A stretch of DNA of 64,000 bases from Myxococcales bacterium (GTDB taxonomy: Bacteria > Myxococcota_A > Polyangia > Polyangiales > Polyangiaceae): the NCBI GenBank assembly GCA_012514535.1, contig JAAZAA010000254.1, forward strand, positions 1 through 64,000. Direction: 5' to 3'. Position 1 is the stretch's first letter. Each line of letters opens with the position of its first letter. The translations under genes and the position numbers were made by a program. This document shows, one piece after another, positions 57,306 through 64,000 of this stretch. Below the pieces are notes generated by a model that saw only the letters and a list, made by a program, of their open reading frames with translations, did no database searches and was not told where the DNA came from.

Positions 57306-59394
57306 GACGATCGACGCAGTCGGTGGGATCGTTCCGCGGCGGCCCCCTCTCTGGGGCGCGCTGATGGGGTGCGCGGGGGTGGTCGCCCTGGGGCTCGGCT
57401 TCGCTCCGGAGGCCGCCGCCGGACAGCCGACGATCACCGACGCTGCCCTCTGGGAGACGCTCACCGACCAAGAGGGCTGGGAGACCGCCGAGGAGCACGC
57501 TCCCTCCGAGGAGCACGCCCCCTCCGAGGAGCCGTTCGAGAGCGCGGAGGTCCGCTGGGCCGCCGATCCGGCGGTGGAGAGCGACCTGCGTGAGATCTTC
57601 GGGAACGCCAAGTTCCGCTACTGCAACGAGGAAGGCTACCGGCTCTGGTTTCACGAGAAGGACACCTACTGCCCGCACGCCGACGTCCTGGCGGAGCGTT
57701 GTCCGGGACTGGCCCGCGCCTGCCAGCTGCCCGCTTTTCGCCACGTCGAAGTGGAGGAGGTCGACCTCGACGGGAGCTGGTTGCCGGCGATGGGCGAGGT
57801 GGTGCGCTTCCTGTTCTGGCTCACCCTGGCGGTCGGGGTCGGTCTGTTGATCCGTGCGCTGGTGCGGAACCTCGCCGAAGAGGTCCAGCGACGTCGACGC
57901 GGAGCGGACGAGCCCGCTCCCGAGCTCATCGAGTGGACCCCGGAGACATCCCCGCCGCCGCGAGAGACGGACGCGGAGCGGCTGCTGTACCGCGCCCGAG
58001 AGCAGGCGGCGCGAGGGGACTTCGCCGCAGCGCTGGGGAGCGCCTACGCGGCCGCGCTGTGGACGCTGGACCAACGGGGCCTGATCGAGCTCCATCGCTC
58101 CCGCACCAATGGGGACTACGTGCGTCAGCTGGCGCCCCACCCGCAGGAGCGCGAGGAGCTGCGCCAGATCGTCCGGGACGTCGAGGCGGTGCAGTTCGGC
58201 CAGGCCTCCGCGGACCGCGCGCGCTTCGACCACCTCCTCGCCCACGTCACGGCGCTGGTGCAGCGCGCCTCCCTGTGGCTGGCGCTCGTGCTCCTCCCCC
58301 TCACGGGGATCGCCTGCGACGGCGTCTCCCAGCCGGATCCGCCTCTCGCCCATTACGGTCCGGACGGCCATGCGCTGCTCGAGACCCTGCTCCAGCGGCA
58401 CTCGGACAGCGCGCAGCGGCGCGTGCGGCGCCTCGTGGGGGACCTCGAGGAGGTGGCGACCTTCGTGGCCCTCGGCCCGACGCTGCGGCAAGAAGAGTGG
58501 GACCTCCTGATGAGCTGGGTCGACCGCGGGGGCACCCTCGTCACTGCTGGCGTTCCTGCTCCCCTCCTCGAGTACATCCCCCATGACCTCGACCTCCTGA
58601 GGTGCGAGGCCCCCCTCGCGCTGCATCCGAGCCCGGAGGCCGAGGCGCCTGGGCAGAACGATGGGCACGCGCAATCCACCCAGGCGTCCGCTCCCCCCGC
58701 GCTGAGCGTCGTCCAGGCCGGCGCCTCCGCCTTTCGGGATTTTCCCAGCGGGACGACCCTCGTCTCCTGCGGAGCACACCCCTTCCTGGTGGAGCTCGAG
58801 CACGGAGCGGGGAGCGTCTACCTGCTCGCCGACGACACCTGGCTCCGCAACGCCAACCTCGGCGCGGCCGACAACGCCCAGATCCTCGTGCAGTTGGCGG
58901 CGGTGCCCTTCGGGCGCGTGGAGCTACTCGGGCCCTGGACGGGATCCGGCGCTCACCATCCCTTCGAGAGCATCCACAAGGCGGGCCTGACCCCGTGGGT
59001 CCTCCAGCTCGCCTTGCTCGGCCTCGCCTACGCCGTGGCGCGGGGCGTCCGCTTCGGCACACCTCGGCAACCGGAGCGCGACCGGCGTCGCTCCTTCACC
59101 GAGCACGCCGAAGCTCTGGGCAACCAGTACGCGCGCCGCCAGGCCTCGGGCCACGCCCTGGAGCAGTACGGGCGCTGGGCCCTCGAGCGCATCCGGGAGC
59201 GGGTACCCGTGCGGGAGCGCGATCTCCACGCGCTGGCCCACGCCGTCGCGCGCCGCACGGGCGGTGACCCCATGGCCATCCTCAGGATCTTGGTAGAAGC
59301 GCAGTCAGCGGGACAGATCCAAGGCAGCCCCGAAGAGCACTCCCGGACGATGGAGAGCCTGTCGCGCATTCTGCGCGACGTCGGCGGGGCATGA
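57298..59394 (+). CDS. DUF4129 plus DUF4350 domain protein
   Basis: DUF4129-like AREQAARGDFAAALGSAYAAALWTLDQRGLIELHRSRTNGDYVRQL. DUF4350-like region with GGTLVTAG and a following TM. GTG start overlaps the upstream stop. Confidence 0.75.
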   Translation: MLRTIDAVGGIVPRRPPLWGALMGCAGVVALGLGFAPEAAAGQPTITDAALWETLTDQEGWETAEEHAPSEEHAPSEEPFESAEVRWAADPAVESDLREIFGNAKFRYCNEEGYRLWFHEKDTYCPHADVLAERCPGLARACQLPAFRHVEVEEVDLDGSWLPAMGEVVRFLFWLTLAVGVGLLIRALVRNLAEEVQRRRRGADEPAPELIEWTPETSPPPRETDAERLLYRAREQAARGDFAAALGSAYAAALWTLDQRGLIELHRSRTNGDYVRQLAPHPQEREELRQIVRDVEAVQFGQASADRARFDHLLAHVTALVQRASLWLALVLLPLTGIACDGVSQPDPPLAHYGPDGHALLETLLQRHSDSAQRRVRRLVGDLEEVATFVALGPTLRQEEWDLLMSWVDRGGTLVTAGVPAPLLEYIPHDLDLLRCEAPLALHPSPEAEAPGQNDGHAQSTQASAPPALSVVQAGASAFRDFPSGTTLVSCGAHPFLVELEHGAGSVYLLADDTWLRNANLGAADNAQILVQLAAVPFGRVELLGPWTGSGAHHPFESIHKAGLTPWVLQLALLGLAYAVARGVRFGTPRQPERDRRRSFTEHAEALGNQYARRQASGHALEQYGRWALERIRERVPVRERDLHALAHAVARRTGGDPMAILRILVEAQSAGQIQGSPEEHSRTMESLSRILRDVGGA

Positions 59395-59416
59395 ACGGGA
59401 AGTAGACGAGGTACCG

Positions 59417-60382
59417 GTGAACGTCGAAGAATTCAGTCGAGCCTTCCAGGAAACCGTGGACGAGGTGTCCCGCGTGTTGCTCGGGCAACGGGAGGTGATC
59501 GAGCACGTGCTCGTGGCGATGCTCTCGCGGGGGCACGTCTTGATCGAGGGGGTCCCCGGCCTGGGCAAGACCCTGCTCGTGCGCGCGCTGGGCCACGTGC
59601 TCGGTTGCACGTTCCGGCGCATCCAGTTCACCCCGGATCTGATGCCCAGTGACGTCACGGGGAACAACGTCTACAACACCAAGGCCGGCGAGTTCGAGTT
59701 CGTGCCCGGGCCCGTGTTCACCCAGCTGCTGCTCGCCGACGAGATCAACCGCGCCCCCGCCAAGACGCAAGCCGCCCTGCTCGAGGCGATGCAGGAGCGG
59801 AGCGTGACCATCGACGGCACCACCCGCCGGCTCCCCGAGCCGTTCCTGGTGCTCGCGACCCAGAACCCCATCGACTCCCAGGGCACCTACCCACTGCCGG
59901 AGGCGCAGCTCGATCGGTTCCTGCTCAAGGTCCACGTGGGGTACCCCACGCCGGACGTGGAACGTGGTATCCTGAAGAGTTACCTGGACGGCTTCGATCC
60001 GAGCGACCTCGCCGCGCTCCAGCTCCGCTGCATCCTGGACGTCGACCGCCTCCTCGCCATGCAGTCCGTGTTGCGGACGCTTACGGTGCATGACGAGCTC
60101 CTCGACTACATCACGCGCATCGTCACGCGCACCCGGGCGCACGCCTCCGTCTACGTCGGCGCCTCACCCCGCGCGTCGGTAGCGCTGCTGAACACGGCGC
60201 GAGCCGCCGCCGCCGCCGCCGGTCGCTCCTTCATCGTCCCCGACGACGTGAAGGCGTACGCGCACGGTGTCCTCCGCCACCGGCTCATCCTCCACCCGGA
60301 CGCGGAGCTGGAGAACGTCTCCGCCGACGACGTCATCGAGGGGATCCTGCGGGAGACGCCCGTGCCCAAGTCGGCCGCCTGA
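59417..60382 (+). CDS. MoxR-family AAA ATPase
   Basis: LIEGVPGLGKTLLVRAL (Walker A), FTPDLMPSDVTGNNVY, LLADEINRAPAKTQAALLEAMQE (Walker B). Confidence 0.96.
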   Translation: MNVEEFSRAFQETVDEVSRVLLGQREVIEHVLVAMLSRGHVLIEGVPGLGKTLLVRALGHVLGCTFRRIQFTPDLMPSDVTGNNVYNTKAGEFEFVPGPVFTQLLLADEINRAPAKTQAALLEAMQERSVTIDGTTRRLPEPFLVLATQNPIDSQGTYPLPEAQLDRFLLKVHVGYPTPDVERGILKSYLDGFDPSDLAALQLRCILDVDRLLAMQSVLRTLTVHDELLDYITRIVTRTRAHASVYVGASPRASVALLNTARAAAAAAGRSFIVPDDVKAYAHGVLRHRLILHPDAELENVSADDVIEGILRETPVPKSAA

Positions 60383-60389
60383 GCGCCCC

Positions 60390-61751
60390 ATGTTCCCCTC
60401 GCGCTTGCTGCTCGCGCTCCTGGCGCTCCCTGCCCTGCTAGCCATCGGCGTGGTCTTCGATCGGGCGCTGTTGAAGCCGGTCCTCGTCCTGGATGGCGCG
60501 CTGCTCCTCATCGCGCTCGCGGACGCCCTCTGGTCACGCAGACGCGCGGTGCAGATCAGCCGGCGCGCGCCGGACGTCTTCTCCCTCGGCGAGCCGAACC
60601 GAGTCACCCTCGAGCTGCGCTCCCAGGCGCCCACGCCGCTGCGCCTCGAGGTCAACGAGGATCTGTTCCCGGGCGCCACCTCCCCGGACCTGCCCACGTC
60701 CGTTGAGCTGCCCGCGCACGGGGTGGTCGAGGTGACGTACCGCGTCGTGCCGAAGCGACGCGGCGCCTTCGAGCTCGGGGATCATTTCGTCCGCTACCCG
60801 TCGAAGCTCCGCCTGTGGACGCGCCAGCTGCGACTGCCCGCCCGACGCCCCGTGCGCGTCTACCCGGATCTGGCGATGATCCGAACCTTCGAGCTCCTGG
60901 CGCGCACCAACCGGGAGTATGCGCTCGTCCGCGCCACCAAGCTGCGGGGCGGCGAGACGGAGTTCGCCCGGTTGCGCGACTACACCACGGACGACGACTA
61001 CCGCAGCATCGACTGGAAGGCCTCCGCGCGCCGTCAGAAGCTCACGGCGCGCGAGTACCAGCTAGAGAGCGATCAGAACGTCTTCTTCATGCTGGACAGC
61101 GGCCGCCTGATGACCGCGGTGGTCGACGAGCTGTCCCAGTTCGATCACGCGCTGAACGCGACCTTGATGATGGCCCACGTCGCGAACCGCGGCGGCGACA
61201 AGGTCGGGCTGCTCACCTTCGACGAGCGGGTCCGCGGCTTCGTGCCGCCGGAGCGCGGCGCGGACGCGTCCCGGCGGCTCGTGCAGAGCTGCTATGCCGT
61301 CTACCCCCGGCTGGTCGAGTCGAACTTCGACGAGGCCTTCGCGCACGTCGCCCTCAAGCTCCGGCGCCGCTCCCTCTTGGTCCTCTTCACGCAGCTGATG
61401 GACGACAACTCCGCCCGGTCTCTGGCGCGGCAGGTGCGCACCCAGGCGAAACGTCACCTGCCCTTGGTGGTCCTGTTGAAGGACACGGATCTCGAGGCGA
61501 TGGCGGAGGGGCAGCTCGACACAGCGCGGGAGCAGCGGCGCGGCGCGGCGCCGGGGCGTTCCCGCAGAGCAGCCGCGCGCACGGAGCAGCTGTATCAGCG
61601 CGGCGCGGCGGCGGAGCTCCTGCGCTGGAAGTCGGCCGTCGTCCGTGAGCTCACGGGCGCGGGCGCCCTGGTCCTCGAGGCGCCTGCTCGTCAGCTCACG
61701 GGCGCCCTGGTCAACCGGTACCTCGAGGTCAAGGCGCGGCAGCTCCTGTGA
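60390..61751 (+). CDS. DUF58 domain protein
   Basis: LRGGETEFARLRDYTTDDDYRSIDWKASARRQKLTAREYQLESDQNVFFMLDSGRLM. Confidence 0.93.
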   Translation: MFPSRLLLALLALPALLAIGVVFDRALLKPVLVLDGALLLIALADALWSRRRAVQISRRAPDVFSLGEPNRVTLELRSQAPTPLRLEVNEDLFPGATSPDLPTSVELPAHGVVEVTYRVVPKRRGAFELGDHFVRYPSKLRLWTRQLRLPARRPVRVYPDLAMIRTFELLARTNREYALVRATKLRGGETEFARLRDYTTDDDYRSIDWKASARRQKLTAREYQLESDQNVFFMLDSGRLMTAVVDELSQFDHALNATLMMAHVANRGGDKVGLLTFDERVRGFVPPERGADASRRLVQSCYAVYPRLVESNFDEAFAHVALKLRRRSLLVLFTQLMDDNSARSLARQVRTQAKRHLPLVVLLKDTDLEAMAEGQLDTAREQRRGAAPGRSRRAAARTEQLYQRGAAAELLRWKSAVVRELTGAGALVLEAPARQLTGALVNRYLEVKARQLL

Positions 61752-61869
61752 CGTGAGCCCTCGGACGGGACGACGAGCAGAGCGACCAGCTGCCTGACGT
61801 TCCCGCGTCGGGACGTCTCCTCCCCATCCCCCTCCGGCGGCCGTTGCCGCTCGAACGGAGGGCAGAGCC

Positions 61870-62766
61870 TTGAAGCCGCTGAGACGACTCCCCTGGAAGA
61901 AGCTGGCCGTCGAGGTGAAGAACCAGGCCGCCCACGACAACCTGACCAACGGCGCGGCCGCCATCGGGTTCTATCTGATGCTCGCCCTGTTTCCGGGCCT
62001 CATCTTCCTGCTGAGCATCCTGCCCTACCTCCCGATCCCGCGCCTCGAGCAGGCGATCATGGATCTCCTCCATCAGGGCATGCCCGGGGAGGCGGCGGGG
62101 CTCCTCCAAGGGACGGTCCAGTCGCTGGTGCAGGAGCGCCAGGGTGGTCTCCTGTCCTTGGGGTTGCTCGGGACCCTCTGGGCGGCGTCGGCCGGGATGA
62201 TGGCGATCATGCGGCAGCTGAACCAGACCTACAACGTCGAGGAGAGCCGCTCCTTCGTCCGCGCGCGCGGTACGGCGCTCGTCATGACGGTGCTGTTCGG
62301 GGTGCTCGTGATCGGAGCCATGACCCTCATCGTCGGCGGTGGGTTCCTCCAGCGCTGGCTCACGGAGCAGACGGGCCTCCAGCAGCCCGTCGTGATCCTC
62401 TTCGCAGTGCTGCGCTGGGGGATCGTCTTCCTGCTCCTCCTGCTCGCGTTCTCGATGTTCTACTACCTCGGGCCCGACGTGGATCAGGAGTTCCGCTGGA
62501 TCAGCCCCGGCGCGGTCTTCGGCGTGCCCGTGCTCATCCTGTCCGCCCTCGGCTTCCGCTTCTACATCGAGAACTTCGGCAACTACGAGGCGACCTACGG
62601 CGGCCTCGGCGCGGTCATCATCCTGATGATGTGGCTCTTCGTGGCCGGCCTGGTGCTGTTGCTCGGCTCGGAGATCAACGTCGTGTTCGAGAACTTCGCC
62701 CGCGAGGACGAGTCCGGGCGCGTCCACCCCTCCCAGCGGGCGCGCCGCGCCATCTCCCATCGCTGA
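61870..62766 (+). CDS. YihY/BrkB family membrane protein
   Basis: LTNGAAAIGFYLMLALFPGLIFLLSILPYLP, WAASAGMMAIMRQLNQTYNVEESRSFV, TYGGLGAVIILMMWLFVAGLVLLLGSEIN. Confidence 0.93.
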   Translation: MKPLRRLPWKKLAVEVKNQAAHDNLTNGAAAIGFYLMLALFPGLIFLLSILPYLPIPRLEQAIMDLLHQGMPGEAAGLLQGTVQSLVQERQGGLLSLGLLGTLWAASAGMMAIMRQLNQTYNVEESRSFVRARGTALVMTVLFGVLVIGAMTLIVGGGFLQRWLTEQTGLQQPVVILFAVLRWGIVFLLLLLAFSMFYYLGPDVDQEFRWISPGAVFGVPVLILSALGFRFYIENFGNYEATYGGLGAVIILMMWLFVAGLVLLLGSEINVVFENFAREDESGRVHPSQRARRAISHR

Positions 62767-62805
62767 CAGCCAATCGCCAGTCGCTGACAGCCAATCGCTG
62801 ACAGG
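62760..62805. repeat. Tandem repeat tcgctgacagccaa, ~2.8 copies, first copy contains the upstream gene's stop codon
   Basis: Direct reading: tcgctgacagccaatcgccag tcgctgacagccaa tcgctgacagg. Confidence 0.85.
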
Positions 62806-62869
62806 GCGCTGCCCCGGAGGGACGAGGGCGCCGTCAGCGCACCGGCCCGTCAGCGCACCGACACGGGCT

Positions 62870-64000
62870 TCAAGGCGCGCTGGGCTGAGCGTCTCGGGAG
62901 GTGCCCTCTTGCTGGCTGGGGCGCTCGGGGGCGCTCTGGGGCTGCGGCGCCGCCCAGAGCGCCTTGGCGATCTCGGTGACCACCCGATCGGAGCGCTTGC
63001 GCGCTTCTCCGGGCTCCGCGGGCACGCCGACCACGAGCAAGCTGAAGGCGATGGGAGCGCGCCCCGCCGGCCCCATCACGTAACCGCTCAGGGCGATCAC
63101 GTTGCGCAGCGTCCCCGTCTTCGCGCGCACGACGCGCTGCCCGGCGAGGTCCCGGAACCGATTGCGCAGGGTGCCGTCCACGCCACCGATCGCCAGCTGG
63201 GCGACCATCTCGCTCGAGATCGCAGGCTCCCTGTAGGCCGCCGCGAGGGCCTCCGCGAGCACGCCCGCGGACACGCGATTCGCGTCGAAGAGCCCCGAAC
63301 CGTTCGCGACGACGACGTCCTTCGTATCGATCTTCGCCCCCTCGAGCCAGCGCACGAGCGCCCGGGCGCCAGCCGCGGTCGTGGCCGGCGGAGTGGCCTT
63401 CCCGTCGGCGTTCGCGGCCGCGCCGACCACCTTGAGCAGCATCTCGGCGTAGAAATTGTCGCTCTCCTTGCCGACTGGATAGAGCAGCTGCGCCAGGGGC
63501 TTCGACGTGATGTAGGCGAGCTGCTCGCTGGAGGGGAGCTTGCCGAGGCGGACCTCGTCGCCGACCTCGATCCCGACGTCCTTCAGGACGTCCCGCAGGG
63601 CGTACCCGGGCACGAGCCGTGGATCCTCCAGACGGCGCGTGTAGCGGCGCCGACCGAGATCCGCGGCGATGCCCCCGCTCACCTCCGAACGCAGCCGCGT
63701 CGCGCCCGGCGCGTCGTCCGGGCGCAGCGACCACCCCACCGCGTCGCCGCTGCCCGGAGCTCGCGTCGCGATGGTGCCGTGGGAATCCACCGCCCCCGGC
63801 GGCTCGAACCAGAAGCTCGCGGCCGTCCCTGAAGCGTTCGGCAACACGTTGAGGGTCACCGTGTTCTGCTCGACGGCCACCGCGCTCACGGGAGCGCGGA
63901 ACGCCGCCCACTCGTTCGGCTGCTGCTCGAAGGCGGGCGGCACGAACTGATCGTCGAAGTAGCTCTGATCGACGTACACCGCACCGACGCGCTTCAGCCC
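62870..64000 (-). CDS. dacB: D-alanyl-D-alanine carboxypeptidase/endopeptidase (PBP4/DacB family), 5' truncated by window edge
   Basis: VVANGSGLFDANRVS (SxN-like), VVRAKTGTLRNVIALSGYV (KTG). The frame stays open to the window end (GLKRVGAVYVDQSYFDD). Confidence 0.87.
   Translation of the reverse strand, partial: GLKRVGAVYVDQSYFDDQFVPPAFEQQPNEWAAFRAPVSAVAVEQNTVTLNVLPNASGTAASFWFEPPGAVDSHGTIATRAPGSGDAVGWSLRPDDAPGATRLRSEVSGGIAADLGRRRYTRRLEDPRLVPGYALRDVLKDVGIEVGDEVRLGKLPSSEQLAYITSKPLAQLLYPVGKESDNFYAEMLLKVVGAAANADGKATPPATTAAGARALVRWLEGAKIDTKDVVVANGSGLFDANRVSAGVLAEALAAAYREPAISSEMVAQLAIGGVDGTLRNRFRDLAGQRVVRAKTGTLRNVIALSGYVMGPAGRAPIAFSLLVVGVPAEPGEARKRSDRVVTEIAKALWAAPQPQSAPERPSQQEGTSRDAQPSAP

Overview
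This is a high-GC, densely coding bacterial chromosomal window. The Myxococcota-like assignment is an inference from gene content. I saw no rRNA, tRNA, IS element, prophage or CRISPR array. Housekeeping genes include deoA/pdp, an ABC-F ATPase, a PFK, metG, ctaB, tatA, a sigma-70 factor, pheS, rplT, rpmI and carB. A ~14 kb minus-strand respiratory locus encodes an Alternative Complex III (actA, actB, actC, an actD-actE fusion, actF), a small unknown protein, SCO, and an A2-type caa3 cytochrome oxidase (ctaC, D, E, F). An RDD/SpoIIM-like/DUF4129-DUF4350/MoxR/DUF58 operon is also present. The most interesting items are: (1) a small protein joining a treble-clef-like Cys-rich N-terminus to a C-terminal histone fold (6589-7206); (2) an RMD1/DUF155 - C39-like peptidase - RLAN/RimK ATP-grasp - GCS2 ligase cassette, a candidate peptide-tagging or peptide-synthesis system (26776-31218); (3) a partner-switching cassette whose PP2C/SpoIIE phosphatase carries a LacI-type ligand-binding domain (13797-17147); (4) an ACIII-caa3 locus with an ActD-ActE fusion, a large Ala/Pro-rich insertion in subunit III and other disordered extensions; (5) short tandem duplications at gene 3' ends that copy the stop codon; and (6) an 829-bp non-coding region with several palindromes upstream of a sigma factor gene.
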